Shown one piece after another: positions 34,743-42,788 of a stretch of 64,000 bases of DNA. Source of the DNA: JAJDAH01 sp964487605 (lineage in GTDB: Bacteria > Myxococcota_A > Polyangia > Polyangiales > Polyangiaceae); assembly GCA_964487605.1 (NCBI GenBank), contig CAZARU010000009.1, positions 1-64,000 of the forward strand, read 5' to 3'. Position 1 is the first letter of the stretch, and every line of letters begins with the position of its first letter. The notes beneath the pieces are model-generated. The model searched no databases, had not been told where the DNA came from, and worked only from the letters and a program-made list of their open reading frames with translations. The translations under genes and the position numbers were made by a program.

Positions 34743-36301
34743 ACGGGATGACCGATCGCGCGGGACCACCCCGCCAGCTCCTCGGACGCTACGTGCTCTT
34801 CGACGAGCTCGCGTCCGGCGGCATGGCCACCGTACACCTCGGGCGCCTGCTCGGCCCCGTCGGCTTCGCGAAGACCGTCGCCATCAAGCGGTTGCACCCT
34901 CACCTGGCGCGAGACCCCGAGTTCGTGTCCATGTTCATCGACGAGGCTCGCGTAGCGGCGCGCATCCGTCACCCGAACGTCGTCTCGACGCTCGACGTCG
35001 TTCCCCTCGACGGCGAACTCTTCCTGGTCCTCGACTACGTAGAAGGCGAGTCGCTGTCGCATTTGATCAAGGCGGCGCGACGCAAGAAGGTGCGCATCGA
35101 GCCGCGCATCGCCGCCGCGATCATCGCGAACGCCCTGCACGGTCTTCACGCGGCGCACGAAGCAACCGACGAGCACGGCATGCCGCTGGGAATCGTGCAC
35201 CGCGACGTCTCGCCACAAAACATTCTGGTCGGCGGGGACGGCGTGGCGAGGGTCCTCGATTTCGGCGTCGCCAAGGCCGCGGGTCGCATGCAGGAGACCC
35301 AGGACGGACAGCTCAAGGGGAAGCTGTCCTACATGGCGCCCGAGCAGGTGGAGGGCGGCGACATCGACCGTCGCACCGACGTCTACGCGGCCTCCGTCGT
35401 GCTGTGGGAGACGTTCACCGGAACGCGCTTGGTGAGCGCCTCGAACGAGGGGCTGCTCCTGCAGACCGTGCTCCGGGGAAACTTCCCACGTCCGAGTACG
35501 CAGGCCCCGTGGCTTCCCCGAGCGCTGGACGCCATGGTCATGCGCGGACTCGAGCGCGACCCTGCCAACCGGTACCCGACGGCGCTGGAAATGGCGATCG
35601 AGCTCGAGCGCGCCGCCGGCGCCGTCGCCTCCCAGCACAAGGTCGGAGCGTGGGTCGCCGAGCTGGCCGACGCCGCCCTCGCGGTCCGCGCTGCGCGTGT
35701 GAAGGAAATGGAGAGCTCCTCCGCGGTGCGCGTCGTCGACGCCGGTGCCTTCGCGATCGAGGACCTGCCCGCGCAGGACCGAACGGGCTCGGAGATCACG
35801 GCGTCGAGCGTCTCGTCGCCGACCGCGGGTCACACGGCGACGTCGGGGGTCGCGGGCCACGCGCGACGGCCGCCACCCGGTACGACCACGCTCGTGATGG
35901 TCGCCGCGGCGATGGCCACGGTGCTCTTCCTGGGCGTTCTCGCGCTCGTCGCGCTGTACGTCGTGCGCACCGGCGACGACTCGACGGCATCCGCGACGTC
36001 CCCGCCCCTGGAAGCGGCACGCGGCGCGGTACCTGAGGTCGCCGAGGAGGAGCGAAGCGAGCCCGCGCCAGCACCACCTCCGGTGCCGGCGACCGCAACG
36101 CCCGAACCGGCACCCGCGCCCCACGACCCACCGGTGGCTCCGAGCGCCGCGGTCCAGGCTCCGCGTCTCGCTGCACCACGAGCGCCCCCGGCCCCCGTGC
36201 CGAGACCCCCGGCGCCGAAGCCGGCCGCCAAGGGGAGCTGCGATCCGCCGTTCTACTTCGACGCCGCGGGCGTCAAGCATTTCAAACCGGAGTGTCTGTG
36301 A
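34739..36301 (+). CDS. Membrane-bound Hanks-type Ser/Thr protein kinase
   Basis: A 520-residue kinase with a complete catalytic core: glycine loop LASGGMATV, K50 (VAIK), E69, HRDVSPQN with D156 and N161, DFG (174-176) and APE (200-202). A transmembrane helix spans about 382-408. The outside part is Pro/Ala-rich and ends CDPPFYFDAAGVKHFKPECL, with two cysteines that could form a disulphide. Serine in HRDVSPQN is common in myxobacterial kinases. It overlaps the lipoprotein gene upstream (GTGA) and the PEGA-like gene downstream, forming a three-gene signalling operon. Starts at 34739 (GTG) or 34748 (ATG) are both possible. Substrates are unknown. Confidence 0.9.
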   Translation: MNGMTDRAGPPRQLLGRYVLFDELASGGMATVHLGRLLGPVGFAKTVAIKRLHPHLARDPEFVSMFIDEARVAARIRHPNVVSTLDVVPLDGELFLVLDYVEGESLSHLIKAARRKKVRIEPRIAAAIIANALHGLHAAHEATDEHGMPLGIVHRDVSPQNILVGGDGVARVLDFGVAKAAGRMQETQDGQLKGKLSYMAPEQVEGGDIDRRTDVYAASVVLWETFTGTRLVSASNEGLLLQTVLRGNFPRPSTQAPWLPRALDAMVMRGLERDPANRYPTALEMAIELERAAGAVASQHKVGAWVAELADAALAVRAARVKEMESSSAVRVVDAGAFAIEDLPAQDRTGSEITASSVSSPTAGHTATSGVAGHARRPPPGTTTLVMVAAAMATVLFLGVLALVALYVVRTGDDSTASATSPPLEAARGAVPEVAEEERSEPAPAPPPVPATATPEPAPAPHDPPVAPSAAVQAPRLAAPRAPPAPVPRPPAPKPAAKGSCDPPFYFDAAGVKHFKPECL

Positions 36302-37179
36302 ACGCGTACCGATTCGCGCCACTCGTCGCGGTCGCGGTCGCGATGTGGGGCACCCCGGCACGAGCCGTCTCCAAGGCGGAGTGCGTGTCGTCCCACGTCG
36401 AGGCGCAGAAGCTCCGCAACGACGGGAAGCTCGTCGCGGCCAGGGAGCAGCTCCTCGTCTGCGCGAGCGAAGAATGCATGAAGGCCGTGAGCAAGGACTG
36501 CGCCGGCTGGCTGGAGGAGGTGAACGCCGCGGTACCGTCGGTCGTCATCGTCGCAACCGACGCCGCCGGCGCCGAGACGCTCGACGTCCGCGTGCTCGTG
36601 AACGGCGAACTCCTCGTCGAGCGTCTCACCGGCACCGCGCTCAACGTGGATCCGGGCGCCCTCGTGTTTCGGTTCGAGATCGAGGGGCAAGAGCCCATCG
36701 AGCGGCAGGTGGTCGTTCGCGAGGGTGAACGGAGCAAGCGCATCGAAGTGTCTTTCGCCACGCCGCAGCCTGCGGCCGTACCGACGACGCCGACCCGCAC
36801 GGCCGACGTGGACCAGGACGCACGGCCCGAGCCGACCGACGCGCCGGGCGCGCCGATCGTCGCTTATGCGCTGGGCGGTGTGGGCGTTTTGGCCCTGGGC
36901 GGTTCGGCGTTCTTCTGGCTGTCTTCGGAGTCCGCCGTCTCCGATCTCGAGAAGAGCGGGTGCGCGCCGGCCTGCGAGCGTTCGGACGTGGACGCCATCG
37001 AGCAGAAGCGCCTGGTGGGCGACATCCTCCTCGGCGTCGGAATCGCGTCACTCGGCGTCGCCACGTACCTGTATCTCGACCGCCCGTCGGCGCGGGAGCG
37101 TGCTGCGGCGCCGGTCCCCGTCGTGGACCTGGCGCGGGTGCAGGGCGGCGCTCTCGCGACGGTCCAGGGGCGCTTCTAG
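36298..37179 (+). CDS. PEGA-like envelope protein with two membrane helices
   Basis: This 293-residue protein has a cleavable signal peptide (VAVAMWGTPARA). It is followed by a Cys-containing helical part and a beta domain resembling PEGA (VRVLVNGELLVERLTGTALNVDPGALVFRFEIEGQEP). Two hydrophobic helices follow (VAYALGGVGVLALGGSAFFWL and LVGDILLGVGIASLGVATYLYL). Proteins of this build are frequent next to Ser/Thr kinases in myxobacteria. It starts at a GTG overlapping the kinase stop codon, so kinase and protein are made together. It may connect the kinase to the cell wall, which is inference. Confidence 0.75.
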   Translation: MNAYRFAPLVAVAVAMWGTPARAVSKAECVSSHVEAQKLRNDGKLVAAREQLLVCASEECMKAVSKDCAGWLEEVNAAVPSVVIVATDAAGAETLDVRVLVNGELLVERLTGTALNVDPGALVFRFEIEGQEPIERQVVVREGERSKRIEVSFATPQPAAVPTTPTRTADVDQDARPEPTDAPGAPIVAYALGGVGVLALGGSAFFWLSSESAVSDLEKSGCAPACERSDVDAIEQKRLVGDILLGVGIASLGVATYLYLDRPSARERAAAPVPVVDLARVQGGALATVQGRF

Positions 37180-37223
37180 CCGCCGGAGCGAAGGATCGCG
37201 CCCCCTGGGCCGACGAGGGGCGG

Positions 37224-37242
37224 ACCTCGAGGCTGGCGAGGT
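37224..37242 (+). terminator. Hairpin ACCTCG/CGAGGT between operons
   Basis: A perfect 6-bp stem with a 7-base loop lies between the PEGA-like gene and the next lipoprotein gene. No T-tract follows. It could be a terminator or a regulator site for the gene at 37270. Confidence 0.3.
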
Positions 37243-37269
37243 GCGGGCCTTCGTCGCATCATCGAAGGT

Positions 37270-38112
37270 GTGAAGGGAACGCTGCTCCTCACCCTGGGCG
37301 CCGTGGCCGTGTGGGCCTGTGGCATCGACAGCCAGGGCAGCGCCGCGAACCCGGACCGAGACGCGGCCCTCGACACGGCGTCGCCGGATGCCACCGCGGC
37401 GGGCGGCGCGACCATCGACGGCGCGATGGAGGGCGCTGGGGGCTCGGTTCCGATCGGTGGACAGGCGGGCTTTCCGGTCGGCGGCGCGGGCGGCAGCGCG
37501 GGACGGGTGGACGGCGGCGGCGGCTCCAGCGGTACGGCGGCGGCAGGTGCGGCGGGCGTCGGCGACGGCTCGGCGGGCGCGGGGGGCACGGCGACGACCG
37601 GCGGCGCCGGTGGCGGTCCGTCGGCGGGAGCGTCCGGCGAGGATGCAGGCACACCGCTCGACTCCAGCAACGACGCGCTCGCGTGTGGAGCCTCGCAACC
37701 TCCGACGTCCATGGCGTGCCCTGCGCCATGTACGCAGTGCAGGAGTGGCACCTGCGTGATCGAGTGCCTGACGAACGACGCGTGTCGAGCGGCTCCCCTC
37801 GTGTGTCCGCCGGGCCTGGCATGCCGCGTGGAGTGCGTCGCGGCGGACCGCGCCTGCGAGACGGCCGTCGTCGACTGCCCGGGCGAGCACGCCTGTACGG
37901 TCGTTTGCGACGGGGCGCGGGCCTGCAAGGATCTCGACCTCCGCTGTCAGGGCGGAGTCTGCACCATGACGTGTGGAACCGGGATGGACGTGTGCAAGAA
38001 CGCCGACGTCTTCTGCAGCGCCAACGACTGCGCCGCGACCTGCGCCAGCGCGAGTCTGCCACGGGTGATGTGTCCCCCCGGGGGGACCTGCGCTTGCGCG
38101 CCCTGCACCTAG
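37270..38112 (+). CDS. Lipoprotein with Gly-rich linker and four Cys repeats
   Basis: A 280-residue lipoprotein (signal peptide ending AVWAC). Residues about 25-135 are an Ala/Gly/Ser linker. The C-terminal 120 residues contain four repeats of about 23 residues with four cysteines each, beginning ACRAAPLVCPPG, ACETAVVDCPGEHAC, ACKDLDLRCQGGVC and VCKNADVFCSANDC. I recognise no enzyme signature. The repeats look like a small disulphide-bonded binding domain. The gene faces the convergent beta-helix lipoprotein with only 10 bp between stops. Confidence 0.75.
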   Translation: MKGTLLLTLGAVAVWACGIDSQGSAANPDRDAALDTASPDATAAGGATIDGAMEGAGGSVPIGGQAGFPVGGAGGSAGRVDGGGGSSGTAAAGAAGVGDGSAGAGGTATTGGAGGGPSAGASGEDAGTPLDSSNDALACGASQPPTSMACPAPCTQCRSGTCVIECLTNDACRAAPLVCPPGLACRVECVAADRACETAVVDCPGEHACTVVCDGARACKDLDLRCQGGVCTMTCGTGMDVCKNADVFCSANDCAATCASASLPRVMCPPGGTCACAPCT

Positions 38113-38122
38113 AGCATCACCG

Positions 38123-40045
38123 TCAGGGTCCGACGGCCGGTCGCTCGGGACGGGGGGCGGCACTCAGCCCGTTCGACTGCGCCAGGCATCGGCCGAGGAC
38201 GTCCCCGCAGCCGCAGGTGTTGCGCCCCGAGTCGGTCACGCTCACCGCCAGCGTGAGGGGGACGCCCACCGCGTCCGTCCCGTAATGCTCCTCGACGTCG
38301 AGATCGAACGTGGAACACGACAGCCGCGAGTCCGCGAGCGCGAGCTCCGCGCCGAACACGGTGACGCCGGCCCGTGAACTACCGTCGATGGTGAGGAAGG
38401 TCGCCTCGGCGCGAGCGACGCGCGGTCCCAGCGCGGTGGAGACGACCAGGCCGTCGCCGTAGAGACCCGACACTTTCGAGGCGCGTGTATCGCGAATCGC
38501 GGTTCTCGTGAGCGTGGCGCGCGCACCCACGAGGGCGACGCCGGCTTCGTGACAGTCTGCGACCAGAGAGTCGACGAGGTCGAGCTCGGCCTCGGCCGTG
38601 TCGCCTTCCACCGAAACGCCGCGCCCGAAGTCGCCGGAGCCCTCGTACGGCACACCGGCGCGGACTACGGAGCGCTCCACGGTGAAGCGCGCCTCGCCGA
38701 CGAAGAGCCCCACGCCGACGTTGTCCGCGACGAGGCAGTCGCGCATCGTGCCCTGGGCCGCCTCCTCTTCGTCCCGAAAGACTCCGACGGCGCCGACGGA
38801 ATGGTCCTGGGTGTCCGCCGCCCGGGTGGCGCGCACCACCGAGCGCTCCAGCGTCAGCCGGCCGCCCCCCACGAGCACGCCGCCGGCCACGGCGCCGTCC
38901 ACGACCGACCCGCGGACGGTCACGTCGGACGCGCGAGGCACGTCGGGATCCAAGATTGCGGTCACCGCCCCGAACGATCTGCCCTGTGGCCCGGCGACGA
39001 AGGCGCGGGCCACGGAGTCCTCGACGGTCAGCGTGGCGCTCATGGCCACCGCCGCGCTCACGTGCCCGGAGACGTTCGCACCGCGAATCACCGCGCTCGG
39101 CTCGGGCGACGTCGCGGAGAAGCGCCCGATGAACACGGCCACGCCGTCCTCTTCCCCCAGGGGCCTGCTCTCTCGAAACTCGGTGCGCTCCACGACCACC
39201 TGGGCGCCCAGGCCGAGCACGCCCGTGCTGGCGATGTCGTCGACCAGGCTGTCGGCGAGCGTGATGGACGCCTCCGCGACCTCGCCGGCGGCCAGGATGC
39301 CCCACGTTGAACCGGTGAGACGGACTCCCGAGACGAGCAGATCCCGGGTCTCGTACGCGAGCACTCCCGCGCCGGGCGCTCGGAGCGTGACGCCACGAAT
39401 CTCGGTTCCCGGTGCGTCGACGACTCCGAGCGCGTCCTGGTCGTCCTCGGCGAGGTAGACCCCTTCGATGGTCACCAGCTCCGGGCACCGACCCCAGATG
39501 CGAACCGGGTTCGTCACGACCAGGTTGCCGCGATACGTCCCCTCCGCCAGCGCGATGATCGCTCCGCGTTCGGCCACGCCGATGGCCTCCGCCAGGGTTT
39601 TCAGGGGCCGCGAGATGGAGCCGTCCGTGGTCGCACCGGCGTACGCAGCGTCCACGTAGATCGTGTTCTGCTCGGTGGGCACGTCTCCCCACGGCGCTGC
39701 ACCGCACGCCGTGATGGGCCGGCAGGACGTGTCGCCCGCGACCGCGAGGGTGGGACCGGTGCAAGGCGCCGCAGGCAGGATGGCCGTGCACCCGCCGTCG
39801 CCGTCGTGCTCGAACCCCGCGCCGCACCCGTCCGACGGCACCCCCACGGCAAGGCACCCTCCCCCAGGAATCGGGACCGCTGCACCGCGGCACGCGTCGC
39901 GCCGGGGCACGCAGACGCCAGCGGCCAGGTACTCCCCGGTCGGGCAGACTCCGCCGGAGTCGGCGTCGTCGCGGGGCGTGTCCTGGTCGGACGCCCCGCA
40001 TCCGGAGGCGAGCAGGGAGAACGCGATGGCGACCGTTCGCAGCAC
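38123..40045 (-). CDS. Beta-helix repeat lipoprotein
   Basis: This 640-residue lipoprotein has a lipobox at LLASGC. A short Cys-rich neck (CPTGEYLAAGVCVP, CLAVGVPSDGCGAGFEHDGDGGC) leads to a DUF1565-type beta-helix. The helix opens with IYVDAAYAGATTDGSISRPLKTLAEAI and then repeats right-handed coils such as VVVERTEFRES, LTLERSVVRAT and FTVERSVVRAG. These folds bind or process long polysaccharides or serve as adhesins; no catalytic site is evident. GTG at 40045 is chosen because TAGAGT lies seven bases upstream with a -35-like TTGCAA 16 bases further. It is divergent from the serine hydrolase. Confidence 0.8.
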   Translation of the reverse strand: MLRTVAIAFSLLASGCGASDQDTPRDDADSGGVCPTGEYLAAGVCVPRRDACRGAAVPIPGGGCLAVGVPSDGCGAGFEHDGDGGCTAILPAAPCTGPTLAVAGDTSCRPITACGAAPWGDVPTEQNTIYVDAAYAGATTDGSISRPLKTLAEAIGVAERGAIIALAEGTYRGNLVVTNPVRIWGRCPELVTIEGVYLAEDDQDALGVVDAPGTEIRGVTLRAPGAGVLAYETRDLLVSGVRLTGSTWGILAAGEVAEASITLADSLVDDIASTGVLGLGAQVVVERTEFRESRPLGEEDGVAVFIGRFSATSPEPSAVIRGANVSGHVSAAVAMSATLTVEDSVARAFVAGPQGRSFGAVTAILDPDVPRASDVTVRGSVVDGAVAGGVLVGGGRLTLERSVVRATRAADTQDHSVGAVGVFRDEEEAAQGTMRDCLVADNVGVGLFVGEARFTVERSVVRAGVPYEGSGDFGRGVSVEGDTAEAELDLVDSLVADCHEAGVALVGARATLTRTAIRDTRASKVSGLYGDGLVVSTALGPRVARAEATFLTIDGSSRAGVTVFGAELALADSRLSCSTFDLDVEEHYGTDAVGVPLTLAVSVTDSGRNTCGCGDVLGRCLAQSNGLSAAPRPERPAVGP

Positions 40046-40052
40046 GTCGGCG

Positions 40053-40080
40053 ACTCTATCCGTCCGCAACGCCGTTGCAA
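40053..40080 (-). promoter_or_regulatory. Promoter of the beta-helix lipoprotein gene
   Basis: On the minus strand TTGCAA (40075-40080) and TAGAGT (40053-40058) are separated by 16 bases, and TAGAGT ends seven bases before the GTG. It is one of the few promoters here with both hexamers. Confidence 0.5.
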
Positions 40081-40084
40081 CGGC
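40071..40084. promoter_or_regulatory. Perfect 14-bp palindrome GCCGTTGCAACGGC, operator candidate
   Basis: The 14 bases are their own reverse complement. They cover the -35 region of the beta-helix gene and lie about 70 bp before the divergent serine hydrolase gene, so a dimeric regulator bound here could control both. Confidence 0.45.
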
Positions 40085-40135
40085 GCGGACCGGGGCGACC
40101 GCGGAACTCGGGTTTCGCGTCGTCACGGGGCGAGC

Positions 40136-40141
40136 TACCCT
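40136..40141 (+). promoter_or_regulatory. -10-like TACCCT of the serine hydrolase gene
   Basis: TACCCT ends eleven bases before the ATG at 40153, compatible with a leader of only a few bases. This is weaker than the other examples. Confidence 0.3.
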
Positions 40142-40152
40142 TGGTCGCGACC

Positions 40153-41367
40153 ATGAACGACCGACTTCGACGAATCGCCACCGTCTTCCAGGCGCTCGCG
40201 TTGCTCGCGTGCTCGGGCAGTGACGGCGACGCCGGCTCAGGGGGCGGCACCGCGGGTGCCGCCGGTGACGCGGGTGCCGACGGCGGCAGTTCCCTGCTCT
40301 GGCCGACCGACACGTGGGAGGTTCACGCACCCGGCGACGAGGGGATGGACGCGACGGTTCTCGAGCAGGCCCGCGACTACGCCTTCATGGAGGGCAAGAA
40401 CACCCAGGGCGTCGTCATCGTGCGGCGGGGTGCGATCGTCGCGGAGTGGTACGCGCAGGGCGCCGACGAGACCTCCTACGCGGCGAGCTGGTCCGTGGGA
40501 AAGAGCTTCGCTAGCGCGCTCATCGGAATCGCCATCGACGAAGGGAAGATCCCGGGCGTCGAGGTGAGCATGGCCGACTACTTCCCGGACTGGGCCGGTA
40601 CGGAGAAGGAGGCCATCACGCTGGAGCATGTGCTGCAGATGGCCTCGGGACGCGCCTGGGTGGAGGACTACTCCCCGGGAGCCATCGAAGCCTCGAACAT
40701 CATCCGAATGGTGCTCGCCGAACCGGACGAGCTCGCGTACGCGGCATCGATCGGAATGGAGACGAAGCCGGGGACGCGCTTCAACTACTCGAGCGGGGAC
40801 TCCATGCTCCTCTCCGGCGTCGTCGAGGTCGCGACGGGGATGAGCGCCCTCGAGTACGCCAAGCAGAAGCTGTTTACGCGCGTGGGCATGACGGCCGTGG
40901 ACTGGTGGCGCGACGCGGCCGGGCACACCCTCACTTACTGCTGCGTGGACACACCCACCCGTGACTTCGCCCGCTTCGGCCTGCTGTACGAGCGCGGCGG
41001 CCGGTGGGGGACCGCTCACGTGGTCCCTGAGGCGTGGGTCACGGCTTCGACGACACCTTCACCCACGTTCCAGGGCTACGGCTACAAGTGGTGGCTGACC
41101 GGGCAGACGGAGAAGCGGCTCCCTCCGGACACGTACTCGGCGCGAGGACACGACGGCCAGTACATCTACGTCGTCCCGAGCCTCGAGCTGGTCGCCGTCC
41201 GGAACGGCGCCTACGCGAAGTTCGACGGCGAGCCCGTGGCGGATCCCAACCTGTTCGGCAAGTACCCGAGCGATGGGCTCGTCCCGGATCAGGGCACGCT
41301 CCCCCCGGACGAGTGGAGTGACGTCGCGTTCCTGTCGCCGATCATCGAGTCCGTCGTGGACGACTGA
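40153..41367 (+). CDS. Lipoprotein serine hydrolase, beta-lactamase/NylB-like fold
   Basis: This 404-residue lipoprotein (C20 after LALLA) has a short Gly/Ala linker and a class C beta-lactamase fold. The nucleophile motif is S114-V-G-K117, the second motif is Y212 in FNYSSGD and the third is H333-D-G335. The overall sequence (DYFPDW, DFARFGLLYERGG, VPEAWV) resembles 6-aminohexanoate-dimer hydrolase and family VIII esterases more than true beta-lactamases. It is therefore probably an outer-membrane esterase or amidase. It is divergent from the beta-helix lipoprotein across a palindromic site. Confidence 0.85.
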   Translation: MNDRLRRIATVFQALALLACSGSDGDAGSGGGTAGAAGDAGADGGSSLLWPTDTWEVHAPGDEGMDATVLEQARDYAFMEGKNTQGVVIVRRGAIVAEWYAQGADETSYAASWSVGKSFASALIGIAIDEGKIPGVEVSMADYFPDWAGTEKEAITLEHVLQMASGRAWVEDYSPGAIEASNIIRMVLAEPDELAYAASIGMETKPGTRFNYSSGDSMLLSGVVEVATGMSALEYAKQKLFTRVGMTAVDWWRDAAGHTLTYCCVDTPTRDFARFGLLYERGGRWGTAHVVPEAWVTASTTPSPTFQGYGYKWWLTGQTEKRLPPDTYSARGHDGQYIYVVPSLELVAVRNGAYAKFDGEPVADPNLFGKYPSDGLVPDQGTLPPDEWSDVAFLSPIIESVVDD

Positions 41368-41395
41368 CGGCCGTCGGCGACCCGGCGTGGGCGCC

Positions 41396-42778
41396 TCAGC
41401 CGTTGCACGCGGCGCTCGTGGCGATGGCGGCGCCGATGACGCCGAGGTCGATCCCCACGGTCTGACTGCAAAGATCGCGAAGCGTTCCGGACGTCTGACT
41501 CGCGAGCTGCGCGTACACGGTTCCCGTCGCGTCTGCGAGCCCACAGAGCGTCGCTGGGACGACGGCGTGGAGGGCGTACCCGCCGAACGTGCCCGCCCCC
41601 AGGCCGAGCAGGGAGGACTCGAACGCCGGGGCGGACATCGACGCGTCGCCGTCGCTCGAGACCACGATGTGCTTCTGCGCATCCGCGCGCAGGACGCTCT
41701 GGTAGCTCGCGAACGAGGAGATGACGACGTCCAGCGCGTTGGACTCGCCCACGGCGACGTCGAGGTGCGTGAAGAGCGGCGGCGCATCGTTGGCGGGGCA
41801 GGTCACTCCCCCGGCCAGGGGGTCGAGGACACACACGCCGAAAGACTGATGAGAACGCGACGAGAGCAGCACCAGCCTCCAGTCCACGCCGGCGAGGACG
41901 ATGGCGTCGAGCACGCGGTTCACGTGGTCGCCAATCCCGACGAAGTCCGGCGCGGCGCTGGCCGTGTTCTCGACCACCACGAGGATGTCGGCGCGCCCGC
42001 ACACCGGACCGGCGGCGTCTCGGCCAGAGTCGGCGGCCGCCGAACCGCCGGCTCCCGCCGCAGCGGCAGTGCCAGCGTCCACCGTCGTCCCCGCCGAACC
42101 GCCGCTTCCGCCCGCACCCCCGAGCGTGCCACCCGCGCCGTCGCGGAACGCCGCGTCGGCGTCGATTCCCCCACCGGCCGCCCCCGCGGGGCCGGTCCCG
42201 CCGGCTCCGGAAACGCCGCCGGCGCCCCCCACGCTCGCGCTGCCCGCCGAGCCGCCATCCGGAGCGAGACCCGCGTCTCCGTTCGGGAGCGGCGCCGTGC
42301 CCTCTACGACGGCGAAGTAGGAGAAGTGCGTCGTGTCGACGCCCGCGAACCCCGGTTGAAAGCGGGCGTGAACGTACGCCTCCCAGGGACCCGCTGGCGG
42401 GGCGGTCACGAGGCGCCGGACCTCCGCGGGGCGCTCCTCGACCGGGAGTCGCAGCGTCACAGGGCGCGCGAACGTCTGCCCGTGCGGCTCGAGAGTGTAG
42501 GTCCGAGACGCCGGGGCAACTCCCGCGGGGAACGCCGGAGCCTCGTCCGGTCGTGCGTGGCCGAGGGTGAGGGACGTAGCCGACGTCAGCGCGCCGGCCG
42601 GAACCGTCAGCTGGGCGCCATCGTCGAGGGTGATCGCGCTGCCCTCGGGACCGATGACCTCGGAGCGCCGCTGGACGACGGTGTTGTTGGTCGTGCTGGC
42701 GTCGACCTTCGTCTCCTTGCTGCAGCTGCCCGCCGCGCTCAAGAACACCAGCGCGGAGACGATGCGGGCACGCGGCAT
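41396..42778 (-). CDS. VWA-like lipoprotein with degenerate metal site
   Basis: A 460-residue lipoprotein (C19). After the signal peptide comes a beta-sandwich domain (IGPEGSAITLDDGAQLTVPAGAL, then LEPHGQTFARPVTLRLP) of ZU5-like type. Next are a long Gly/Ala/Ser linker (about 165-255) and a VWA-like domain starting CGRADILVVVENTASA. The MIDAS position DxSxS is replaced by ENTAS (270-274), so metal-dependent binding is probably lost. It is a tandem paralogue of the next gene upstream, which keeps DTSGSM. GAGGA seven bases before the ATG supports the start. The role may be structural or in assembly with the paralogue. Confidence 0.8.
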   Translation of the reverse strand: MPRARIVSALVFLSAAGSCSKETKVDASTTNNTVVQRRSEVIGPEGSAITLDDGAQLTVPAGALTSATSLTLGHARPDEAPAFPAGVAPASRTYTLEPHGQTFARPVTLRLPVEERPAEVRRLVTAPPAGPWEAYVHARFQPGFAGVDTTHFSYFAVVEGTAPLPNGDAGLAPDGGSAGSASVGGAGGVSGAGGTGPAGAAGGGIDADAAFRDGAGGTLGGAGGSGGSAGTTVDAGTAAAAGAGGSAAADSGRDAAGPVCGRADILVVVENTASAAPDFVGIGDHVNRVLDAIVLAGVDWRLVLLSSRSHQSFGVCVLDPLAGGVTCPANDAPPLFTHLDVAVGESNALDVVISSFASYQSVLRADAQKHIVVSSDGDASMSAPAFESSLLGLGAGTFGGYALHAVVPATLCGLADATGTVYAQLASQTSGTLRDLCSQTVGIDLGVIGAAIATSAACNG

Positions 42779-42788
42779 GAACAGGTCC

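Noticed and set aside
40153..41367. Antibiotic-resistance beta-lactamase
   Set aside because: The motifs S-V-G-K, Y-S-S and H-D-G fit family VIII esterases and NylB-type amidases better, and the protein is a lipoprotein with a linker.
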